Made by a program: the position numbers and the translations under genes. Shown piece by piece: positions 53,701 to 64,000 of a stretch of DNA of 64,000 nt. Below the pieces are notes generated by a model that was not told the DNA's origin, made no database searches, and saw only the letters and a program-made list of their open reading frames with translations. Origin of the DNA: Zychaea mexicana (Eukaryota > Mucoromycota > Mucoromycetes > Mucorales > Lichtheimiaceae); NCBI RefSeq assembly GCF_025766255.1, contig NW_026516676.1, forward strand, positions 367,501-431,500. The letters run 5' to 3'. How positions within the stretch are numbered: position 1 is the first letter of the stretch; each line of letters opens with the position of its first letter.

Positions 53701-55289
53701 GACCACATGTCAGCGATGAAGATAATCGACGAGGCCAAATCGAGTGGGAAAAAGGTTATTGTTTGCCCAAAGTTGCTCAAAATGACAAGAAGAAAAGAAT
53801 GTGACCTCATACATTTTTCTTTTGGAAGTCTCACAATATTCTACATGTGGATTAGGTCCGATCTTTTATTTCATGGTGCGGCGGACTGCCGGCTCCGGAG
53901 GCGTCAAATGTACCGTTGGGATACAAGTTTAGCTGGTCGCCCAGAGGTGTGCTGACAGCAAGTGGTAACGATGCTACGTATTGGTCAGGTGGAAAGGTAA
54001 TAATGGAACGTTACCTGGGTAGCTAACTTTGTATGCTTTGCGATGACAACAACACTCGCATCGGTTAGCAAAATTAAAATGGCTTAATAATTACCTTCCT
54101 ATAGAAACGCACTGTCTCAGGAGATGTTCTACTAAAGCATCATTTCCCCACGATCCGCACACCGTTCCAAGGCTTTGTATTCGAAGGTTTAGCCAATCGA
54201 GATTCGCTCAAGTATACAGACATTTATTGTCTTGGTAATCTGAGTGAAATGGATACCATGTTCCGCGGTACACTTCGATACCAGGTACTGCTTTGTTTCA
54301 TGACTCTCTTCTATTTCCGGGAAAAGATCATTGTTATTATACTCTAAGACCCGCTCATTGACGATCAATGATTTGTAATTTAGGGCTACTCTGATTTGCT
54401 ATATGGACTAAGAAAGCTGGGTTTTTTAAATCTCGCTGATACATTGCCAGATAGCTTTGCAAACTGGGTAAGGGATTACATATCTGAATTTGGACGTTTG
54501 TTTTCTAACGTTTGCTTTTCTCCGTTTAAAGCATCAATATGTCAATCATGTAATTACCGGAAGTATTTCTGGTGAATGGAAGACTGCCATTCATGCAAAG
54601 CTTGAAAGCGAGACAATGGTGCCTCAAGTAGCCGACGCATTGCAGTATCTTTTGGGGGCTGGCGAAGAACGTGGCGTTCCACCCCGCCAATTGCCCAGTG
54701 CATTAGACGCTTTTTCGACGTTACTTGCTGGTCGTTTGCGTTATTTGCCTGGAGAGCGAGACATGGTTGCCATGCATCATGAGTTCGGTATTGAAGACCA
54801 GCGTACAGGCAAAAAGGTAATTATAGTTTATTATTGATGAGTTCTAACGAGTGGCCCCTCCTCGATGATGATGATCATTTCTTTGTACTGTATATCATAT
54901 GTGTAATTATATGGAAAACTACTCCTTGTTCTCATTTCTCACCATTTCTTCCTTTTTGCCGCCGCATAACCCCACCGCATAATCTCCATATATAGGAAAA
55001 AGCAACATCAACTTTGATCCATTATGGCAGTAGCGGTAGTGACGGTGACACAGCCATGGCAACCACGGTTGGTTTACCTGCTGCAATGGCTACAGAGCTT
55101 GTTCTAGACAACAAGATTCAGCAAAGGGGCATTCTGCGGCCTACTACACCAGATGTCTATCTGCCAATTCTTGAGCAGCTGCATGATCAAGGCATTAAGT
55201 TTGTCGAACGCAGTCAAGAAGTACTTCAACTAGAAGGATCACAAAAACGTGCATTGATTCCCACAGGAAGCGGTGTTTGGGACGCATAG
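50724..55289 (+). CDS. Bifunctional alpha-aminoadipic semialdehyde synthase (lysine-ketoglutarate reductase / saccharopine dehydrogenase)
   Basis: The N-terminal 50 residues are Arg/Ser/Thr-rich without acidic residues, like a mitochondrial presequence. The LKR half follows: [55 protein letters not shown] and a Rossmann-like [10 protein letters not shown] (51696-51720). The middle exons (about 52000-52800) include [16 protein letters not shown] sequence and [10 protein letters not shown]. The SDH half starts with [15 protein letters not shown] (about 53025), then [24 protein letters not shown] and [12 protein letters not shown], ending GSGVWDA with stop at 55287-55289. In animals and plants the fused enzyme degrades lysine to saccharopine and then aminoadipic semialdehyde plus glutamate. 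Many fungi instead use separate Lys1 and Lys9 for lysine synthesis. About 18 exons. Both dinucleotide-binding motifs are present. Confidence 0.93.
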
Positions 55290-55756
55290 AGCGTGTACTA
55301 TCTCTGATGTTTTCTGTCACAATTTATCAACGAATTATATACGTATTGCAGAAGTAGATTTCTTTTATGATGATAAATAGAGCATGTCATCATTGATCGC
55401 AGTATATAGCTAGATACACTCCTTTTTCTTCTGTATCTGTGATGGACGTTTTTGTCAAAATTGAAAAAGACAATACATATCAGCTTGTTCATAGTACTGC
55501 ATTGATGTCAGTTCTAACGACGGTGTTAGCGATAAATAGCAGCGATATTGGCTGCGACAGCAGACACTGCAACAGCATAACTGTTATGTAAACAGTATAT
55601 TAGAAAAAATAAAGAGACGCTACTTTATGATTGTTTCACTATCTGCAGCCGTTTCTTTGTTTACATTGTTGCTTTTCTTTTCGTAAAGAGTTGCCGCGCC
55701 CACCAAAAACAATGAATCTTGATTCCTTAAAATCGCTACAACGACATTAAATAGCA
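55290..55756. other. Intergenic region upstream of the protease gene
   Basis: 467 bases, A+T-rich, no coding sequence recognised. It includes AGAAAAAATAAAG near 55600. Confidence 0.35.
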
Positions 55757-57016
55757 ATGACAGACACATACAGCAACACGAGCATGTTCATCCCACTATT
55801 GTCACTGCTTTACGCTGCTCTTATTCTCGTTGGTCTCAGTAGCCTTGTCGTTGTTGAAGCTATGATGACCCCAGAAGATAGCGTGTCAAGCCAATGGACC
55901 GACTACCCATTCTTTGTGGTCTTTCTCAGCCCGATGCTATGTGGCGGCGTCTTATTATCCACCAACCCTGCATGGGTACTTACAGCTGGTCACTGCGTAA
56001 AGGGCACATCATCAAAAGACACCGCTGCTGTTCAAGTTAAGGTTCTCGATTCCGCCTCTACATCATCATCGTCATGGAAGGAACAAGGACAAACAAGAGA
56101 AATAATTCGCCTTATTAAGCATCCATCTAAAGACATTGCGGTCGCTCAACTGACAAGTTCGCCACCTATACGATACGCCTCTCCAATACCAATCTATTCA
56201 TTATTATCATCACAAGTGAATCAAGAAGAGACCAGCAGCAATGATGACGGTGACACCATCGTCATTGGGAAAAACGGTATCTTCGTAGGCGTCGGCTATC
56301 AAAGCATTGAATTACCGGCAGGACAAGACGCACCTAGATCTGCAAAGACATTGCAACAAACCAATTGTACAATATCAAGTACAGGGACCTCCTCGCCGTC
56401 ATCGTCAACATCAACAGCAACAGCACAGCCTAATTCAATTTTTGCAACGTCATATGCACGCTTATGTCATGGTGACTCTGGTAAGTTTTTGAACAAAGAA
56501 TAAAACTCTTTCGAAATGCATAATTTGAACAGTTAAAGCTTACGTAGAAAAGCACCGTACGTACGTATAAATGTGCCATTGATGTAACTCTCCCATATAT
56601 TAGGTGGACCACTTTTAATCCAAAGACCATCCGCACGAGCCAATCAACAGAAACAACTTACAGAAGGAGAATCAAACGAAAGGCGACTGGTGCTTCTTGG
56701 AGTGCTCAGTCGAATCTACAACGTCAATGACCTTGATCCAGAAAAGCCGACATGTCCAGTGCAAAACGATCGAGAAGTAGATGTCTATAATGCGTTTGTT
56801 TATGCTGGTGCACATTTGGATTGGATATCAGAGTCTACAGGACTATCCCAAGACAGTTTGCTCAATGGACAAGATCATACGATGCCTTTGCTTTCCAGTG
56901 GCGGTGCCGGTGGATATAGTGTAATTCTCACCAGAAGATCTGGCCCGAATGGTTCCACTAGCTTACTTTTATTGTCAATCATGACGATGCTAACGTTTCT
57001 GTTATCTCTAATATGA
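55757..57016 (+). CDS. Trypsin-like serine protease (S1 family), probably membrane- or GPI-anchored
   Basis: Two exons separated by an intron at about 56480-56603, which falls inside the active-site Ser motif. An N-terminal hydrophobic segment (FIPLLSLLYAALILVGLSSL) is a signal peptide or anchor. The catalytic triad is complete: His in WVLTAGHC (about 55976-55995), Asp in SKDIAVAQL (about 56130) and Ser in CHGDSGGPLL, across the splice. Ser-rich insertions near 56060 and 56390 enlarge surface loops. The C-terminus is a short polar stretch (GPNGSTS) then a hydrophobic tail to the stop (LLLLSIMTMLTFLLSLI), the form of a GPI-attachment signal. It is likely secreted and held at the cell surface. 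Confidence 0.9.
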
Positions 57017-59703
57017 TGATGATAATAAATTAAACTTTTTAAAGCAATGAAACGCTCGAGCCATTCTTTGGTGTTGTACACATGAATCGGTAACTAAAGA
57101 ATATCAATTGTTCGAACCTTGTAATTGCATTATGCAGCTATAATCTAGGGCTGATATTCCGTAACTTTACTTTGAATCGCTAATTATCTTTTTTTATTTT
57201 CTATTATCCAATTATTCACTGAGCCGCGAAGGTAAGAAATAAAAACAAATTAGGGGCGATGTTTGGAACGCTGTACGAGTATAGGTTAGTTCCCTTATAC
57301 TGACAAGCCTGAAAAAGAAACACTAGATGCAACACATGCACAACACAAAGATAACCACCATCTGTAATCGCTTTCGCTTTCACTTTCACTTTGTGTGTGC
57401 GTGTGTGTTTCTTCTATCTCTGCTCACACAAATTACACAGATATCATGATGACATCTGTATACGGATTTAAGCTATGGTCATCCACCCACCAGCAGGGTC
57501 CCATCAAAAGGCCCTGGGTCCAGCCTTCTTGTCTTGTCTTGTCTTGGGGGAGGGTGTGTGTGTGTGTGTGTGTGTGCTTGTAGTGAATGGGGGGCTACAC
57601 TTGCAAAATGCGGGATGAAAACAGCAACAGCAACAGCACCGTTATAAGAGAACAAACCTCCTTAAACTTTTTTTTTGCCAGGAAGGATAGATGCATTCCG
57701 TCCGTCATCTGTGCATCTTGTTATATCCTACCGTCCTTCTTTTTATGGGGCCTCCCCGCGCGGCATGGTGATTGGATGGTGTACGGCTCTATTCTTGGGG
57801 GATAAGGGATGTCGTTGGGGTATTTGTTAATCCGTTCTCTTACACACACTATCTCTCTCTCTCATACAAAGCACTGAAACAGATAGTAGCCCGTTTCTAT
57901 TAGTGAACACAGAGTGGACCAGCATATGTATTAGAAAATGCTTGGCTGTTGCAAAACGTGACACTATGCGCTGGACATGTGTGTGCTGGTACAGACACAT
58001 CATCGCAATAGCCATATGGAGCTATCATGATATCATGGTCCAAGCTTGTGTGGCATAAACTATTTTTTTCCCGCGGTGTTGAGTGTGAAGACACGGATTT
58101 ACCATCACTTTTCTGGCTTATGAACCCACGCTCTGATACAATGCCTTGTTCTTTACGCTACTACGTAGCTCCTTCTCCTTTTATAAGTAGTATAGCAGAT
58201 AATTTGCAGATAGTGCTGCGTGCTGGTGGTATAGTAAAAAGTTATACGGTGCACCATGTGAATAAAAGTAGCCTGGGAACTTAAATGCACTCATAGTGTA
58301 ATGATATCCCCACCCCCTTGAACTCCGTATGTACGTTCTGCTCCAATATATACGACGATATACCCAGGAAACAAGAGATCTCTACTAATATACATGCGCT
58401 CTCTGTACCTTTTCTCTCTTACTAAATTACATGCAGCATAGAATATGAAGATGCTGATGAACTGAAGATATGCATACGTGTATACTCATAGTCGTGGGGC
58501 AGAAAGACGGGAAATGTACAGGGTACGAGATAAGTAAGCCTTATCTCCCATAAACAAAAGAGCACACACCACATAGACCATCATCGTCATTGTTGCTCAT
58601 GACCGCCACCCCCCACACAGCAATACACGCTGGCACAACAAACAAAGACATAATGCCGACAATGCTCTACTAATATCCTTTGGCCTTTTCAAATGATATA
58701 AACAAAACGGCTACTTTTGAGTGAGATCGTCGCTCAGCAGGACGCACATTTTGTTCTCGTGGGTTGTGGTAACACCATATTAAGCATATGAAGTCAGATT
58801 TCGTGTTCTATGAACTATAATGCACAGAAACCCTCTTTCGTCTTTTGCTTACCGCAACCAGATATACACAGTGTCGAGTCGACGACGACACCAAGAACAA
58901 TAACAAAAAGAAGTCATGATTCTTGAGACAGGGGCAGGTACCATTTAAAAGAAGTTGATCACAAGGTGCTGGTGACGATAGATGCTGGCGGTGCGGCAAA
59001 GAAAAAGAAAATTATCTTGGTAGTTTGGTGTAGTATGGGATGGGATGGGATGGGATTCGTTTTATGACCAAGTGCAAGCTCAAACATATTCGTAGTATAT
59101 TCTAGAGTGAGAGGTATACATCTTCCGACCTCCGGAAGAAGTGCTCCAGCATTTCTATTAGCAGAATCAGCAGCCTTCGTACGCCACTGCCATGCAGCAA
59201 CGGTATCTGGCTATTATTAGGGTGCTACGGTCAAAGCATGTCTGTGGTGTAAACAATGAGACCTTGTAACATATATTTGCCTTAGGCAAACAAAAACATA
59301 TCTGCATCGAACGCACACAACATTTGCCAAGGTCGGGTTTGCAATGAAAAACAGCAAAGAAAAGGCTGGGGGGGGGGAAAGGGAAGGAGAGAGGGGAGGT
59401 GTTGAGAGGTTTGATGTACTACCACCTCTTTATGGCAATCCTGTCCCTGTGACCAGAGAAAGTTGGTATTTAGAGCGGACCTCTTTTGCTCTTGCAAAGA
59501 GAACATACCCCCTTGAATTTCCTGATAACCCCCCCCCCTCCCCTCCCCCCCCAACCAACCAATCCTTCAAGCCCCTATCATACAAATGTGCTCGCTATCG
59601 CTGGCTGCCATATTCGGAAGAATCAATTTCAAATATAAAAAGGCCATCTCCCCCCTCCTTCGTCCTTTCTCTTTCCATTTCCAATCTTTCATTACATTTT
59701 CAT
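57017..59703. other. 2.7 kb intergenic region with simple repeats
   Basis: I find no gene. Features: a (GT)n run at about 57551-57574; a polypurine G-rich stretch at 59368-59400; a polypyrimidine C-rich stretch at 59528-59560; several GGGATGGGATG repeats at 59035-59053. The last 200 bases, pyrimidine-rich, form the likely leader of the following gene. Open frames of 60-90 codons here are of low complexity. Confidence 0.45.
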
Positions 59704-61305
59704 ATGCCGCGCCGAGACACTTTTACTACTGTTACCTTTACTGCTACGGCCACTCCTCCTGCCGCAAAGGCAGCTAGCCGAGACGTGTTCCAAACCCGTG
59801 CAAAGCTCATTGCTTCTCATTCTCCGAAGCCCTATGGTGCGATCCCGAAGCGCCGGAAGCACAAACCTCAGAAAAAGGCAAGTTATCCTGTATCAAAACA
59901 AGCTTTGCTTTCTCTTCCTCCTAGTGCTTATTGTGTAGTGTGAGTGTGTGGCAAGAAATGTGCGGTTGTGCCGAGCCACGTTGGGTACATGTCATTGATG
60001 AGAGGTCAGGGGAAAGGAAAGTCTATTCGTTCGTCAATGATGTAATGTCACTGCCACATACTATCACTACTACGGGGCACTACAACAAAAGTTTGTGCGG
60101 GACTGCATAATAAAATATCGACTTGAAAGCCTTACACGTACCTTTGAATGTATCTTTCTTTTGGATTATAATAGCAGAAGCAGCAGCCACAGCAGCAAAG
60201 CCATGCTCCCTATCCATACTACTTATTTGATGATAATAACCTGAATTCAGCGTCTCTCCTGGCATCACTTCTCCAACGACTCTTCTCCTCCAGATCAACG
60301 ACAGCACTAGACGTCGCCGCTCCATCCCCTGTTGGCTTCATGCCACGCAGTAGTCCTGATGTTGCCACTTCAGCACTTGACGTAATTGCTCCCTCCAGCC
60401 TCCCAATCACCATCCACAATAGTACCAATAGCAGCATCTCCTCCTCTACCTCCGATGAAGACAGTTGTAGCTGTCTAAGCAGTAGCACATCCTCTAGTGG
60501 CAGTCTGTTAAGCAGCAGCGCTGAGAGTTATTGTAGCAGCTGTAGCAGTATTAGTACCACCCTCTTTGATGACGAACGACTCGTTTTTCCTCCTTCCGAC
60601 TGCAGCAGCACAGCTGCATTATCGGACTTGCTTTGCGACCATTATGTTCAGTCGACTCAGGCAGCAGCAGCAGCCGCCGCCGCCGCTGCAGCAGCAGGTG
60701 ACGGCACTGTCACTTCCACCAACTGCAACAGCAATAACAACAGCTCCGGTGTAACCAGTACAACATCCTCCTCCTCCTCCAGAGATTTGCAAGACGACCC
60801 CTATGACGATTCTGTAAAAGACGTACCACTGGAGACATTCCGCATGTTTGAAGCACCTTCCCCGGATGACGATGAACGGTGGGTCATTTGGCAGAGTCCT
60901 AAACACTGGACACCTGTGGATGATGACGACGACGACGACAACAATAACAATAATATTAGCACCGACAGCACCGACAATGCCGATGTAACGCATAGCAGCC
61001 TTGTTGATGATAACAATCATCACAACAACGATATCGTCACCAAGAAACTACCATCCACAGTAACGACCAAAAAGCCCAAAAGACAAAAGGGAGGACGAAA
61101 GACAACAATGCCTAATCCTAAGGAGTGTCGGCGAGTCCGAGACCTTCGCATCAACTGTGCACATCTACGCATGATCGTTGCCGAGGCAAACATGATGCGG
61201 GCCCAGAAAATTGTAGGGCCATTAAGGCCACGAGGTTATCTACCCAAGCGGCTGGATGCATTTGCATTGAATCGTCCGAGCTACTTACAATACCCAGTGC
61301 AATAA
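59704..61305 (+). CDS. Unrecognised Ser/Asp/Asn-rich protein
   Basis: Exon 1 (59704 to about 59878) reads MPRRDTFTTVTFTATATPPA and then basic PKRRKHKPQKK. It appears to end at AAG|GCAAGT, a GC-type donor; without splicing the frame closes 21 codons on. Exon 2 enters before 60300 and is open to 61305. It is dominated by Ser runs, a poly-Ala tract (60661-60697), Asp and Asn runs (about 60918-60960), then a compact conserved-looking end: FRMFEAPSPDDDERWVIWQS, KKPKRQKGGRKTTMPNPKEC and LRPRGYLPKRLDAFALNR. The folded C-terminal 60 residues with a basic stretch suggest a nuclear regulatory protein. No known domain. Confidence 0.55.
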
Positions 61306-61630
61306 AAGAAATAACCGATAGTCATCTATACGTACTACTATACCATACGTTTTTTTACATCTTCTACATACATAAAAGTAACCTTTCATTATTTATCTAT
61401 ACACCTTATTGGTCTTTTAATATAGTAATCCATGCAGATGTTCATGGAGAGACTTCTTTTGTTACGAAAATGTACAAGCGTTGATGGAGACAACGAGGAT
61501 TTTGGGTGTGTGAGTGTTGAGTTGTATTTGCGTGTGACAGAGGGAGAAAAAGGGGGAGTATGTGCTAGTATATGGAGTAAAAAAAGCGGGGATAACGTGG
61601 TTGACTCGGATTCGAAGAGAAGTATTTCGT
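61306..61630. other. Convergent 3' region between the Ser-rich gene and TOM22
   Basis: 325 bases holding the two 3' ends. No further coding sequence is visible. Confidence 0.4.
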
Positions 61631-62188
61631 CTAGAAGCCGGGAGGAGCAAGCTGCTGGGGTTGACCAGGTTGCTGCTGCTGTTGTGGCTGACCGGGCTGC
61701 TGACCGACCAACATCTATTATCATTCACGCATCATTTGGAAAAAATTATACCTTGTTAACACCCAATATTACCATAGCTACCGTTTCCATTGCCACCACC
61801 AACGTTGATACGTTACCTGTTGAGCACCCTGCTGCTGCATGGCTTCCTTTTCATAAGCCACCAAGGCCTGTTCCTTTTCGATTTCCAAAGCAAGCGGCAA
61901 TACCAAAAGTAACATGGACGTGGTAATGACCCAAGCGCTCTTGCCTACAAAGGTGACGCCGGTCTTACCCCATGAAGTCAACGTCGACGCGCTCGATGAG
62001 AATCTGTTGCGGTGCTTGAGCGGGATAATCTCTTTAAGGGCTGCAATGCGATCCAAGATGGATTCGTCTTCGTCATCGTCAAAGTCATCGTCGGAAAAGT
62101 CAGAGTAGTTGTCGTCACCGTCGTCGCTCAAAGCTTGCTGATCGACATTGTCGAATTGTTCGGGGGAGACTTCCTCAAGTTTGACCAT
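61631..62188 (-). CDS. TOM22: Mitochondrial import receptor subunit TOM22
   Basis: Minus strand from ATG 62186-62188. The acidic cytosolic receptor domain (SDDGDDNYSDFSDDDFDDDE) binds presequences. It is followed by ESILDRIAALKEIIPLKHR, the family signature, and a single tail-proximal membrane helix (SAWVITTSMLLLVLPLALEI). After GAQQ a GTAACG donor and an acceptor near 61712 bring in a Gln/Pro-rich intermembrane-space tail ending QQLAPPGF, the usual TOM22 ending; unspliced, the frame would give an atypical WWWQWKR end. TOM22 links Tom20 and Tom40 in the outer-membrane translocase. Its upstream neighbour (DAHP synthase) is divergent. Confidence 0.92.
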
Positions 62189-62803
62189 GGTTTTGGCGTT
62201 TTATATATAATGTGCGCGTTGTATGTGCAGTTGAAGAAAAAAGAGTTTTATTTTTTTTTTCATGGTGTTAGTTCCACCCAGGTTTCCCGCAAAGACAGCT
62301 CCGCTTGTGACGGCCATTGCTGGGCTGGCTGGCTGGTTGCCATGGTGATTTTCCATGATATATGCCCTTCGTCAACGTGGAATCAACTGAAACTCGGCAC
62401 CAAGTTCCGATAAACATTGGGCATAATTCATCAGGTTGCTAGGCAACCATCAATAGCAGCCGTGTGTATGTTATCACAAGTATATAGGCAACGATGAAGG
62501 TTCATTCTTAGGTTAGTACGTGAGTATACTACTAGTAGTATGGAGTTTTTCTGTAATAGAAACTTTATATTTTTGCACCATGGTTGAAAATGACGGCATG
62601 CACTTTTTTTCTTTTTTGTGCGACAGCTGCCGAATAAGGCCAAGAAAAAAAACTGGTCAACACTGACTCATAGCGAAAAAATCCTGTGGGCGATCTCCGC
62701 CCACTTACATAAAACTGATAAAACTCGGATCCATCTTTTTTTTTTCTTTTTTAACTTTTAAATAACCCCAACTCACCAACTCTTCCATACATACTACACA
62801 GTC
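62189..62803. promoter_or_regulatory. Divergent promoter region, TOM22 / DAHP synthase
   Basis: 615 bases between the two start codons. T-runs lie close to each start (62251-62261; 62736-62745). No coding sequence is recognised. Confidence 0.4.

Positions 62804-64000
<1,197 letters not shown>

Noticed and set aside
57551..57574. (GT)n run as a regulatory element
   Set aside because: Simple microsatellite; no supporting context.
60619..61023. Minus-strand frame rich in Val and Ile opposite the Ser/Asp-rich gene
   Set aside because: Antisense of GAC and AAC runs; no domain.

Overview
The window is nuclear DNA of a filamentous fungus, most likely an early-diverging (Mucoromycota-type) species. 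Reasons: short (about 50-150 bp) GT-AG introns in nearly every gene, a class IV-type chitin synthase, conserved eukaryotic housekeeping genes, and mobile elements of DIRS and Tc1/mariner type. Species was not determined.

Layout. Left arm (0-22.6 kb): DNAJC11-type J protein, chitin synthase, hamartin/TSC1-like protein, then nicotinamidase (-) and translin-associated factor X (+) sharing a 143 bp divergent promoter, two small unrecognised genes (-), a Sulfotransfer_4-family protein (-), a 1.6 kb gene-poor gap, and an Ipi1/TEX10-type ribosome-biogenesis protein (-). Right arm (49.7-64 kb): glutaredoxin-fold-like protein, a bifunctional lysine-ketoglutarate reductase/saccharopine dehydrogenase, a trypsin-like protease with a membrane-anchor tail, an acidic Ser/Asn-rich protein with a probable GC-AG intron, TOM22 (-), and the start of a DAHP synthase cut by the window edge.

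The middle (22.7-49.5 kb) is a nest of mobile and virus-like DNA: an almost intact Tc1-like transposon; a decayed DIRS-type retrotransposon interrupted by a 4.3 kb foldback-like element whose terminal inverted repeats consist of 22 bp tandem repeats; decayed copies of two lineage-specific gene families with PD-(D/E)XK-like motifs; a zinc-knuckle retroelement scrap; and, at 45.4-49.5 kb, inverted Tc1 fragments around another dead Tc1/mariner gene.

The most interesting component is four very A+T-rich blocks (28731-30747, 34158-36267, 36268-about 37672, 39544-about 44377). All four begin GGGGAC. Between them they carry: a CRESS/HUH-type Rep with an SF3 helicase (two copies); a Harbinger-like DDE transposase that ends in a chromodomain and is split into two reading frames (four copies); a C-x13-C-x16-C-x2-H zinc protein (two copies); and an unrecognised ORF. 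Transposase and partner gene (Rep or zinc protein) are convergent. The octamer AAAATTGA, the early-promoter element of Mimivirus, precedes almost every preserved ORF start. A perfect inverted repeat lies at or just past almost every stop codon, as expected from the mimivirus hairpin rule for mRNA 3' ends. My inference is that these are decaying fragments of a replicating mobile or virus-like element family with giant-virus-style transcription signals, integrated repeatedly in a fungal genome. None of the copies looks fully functional.
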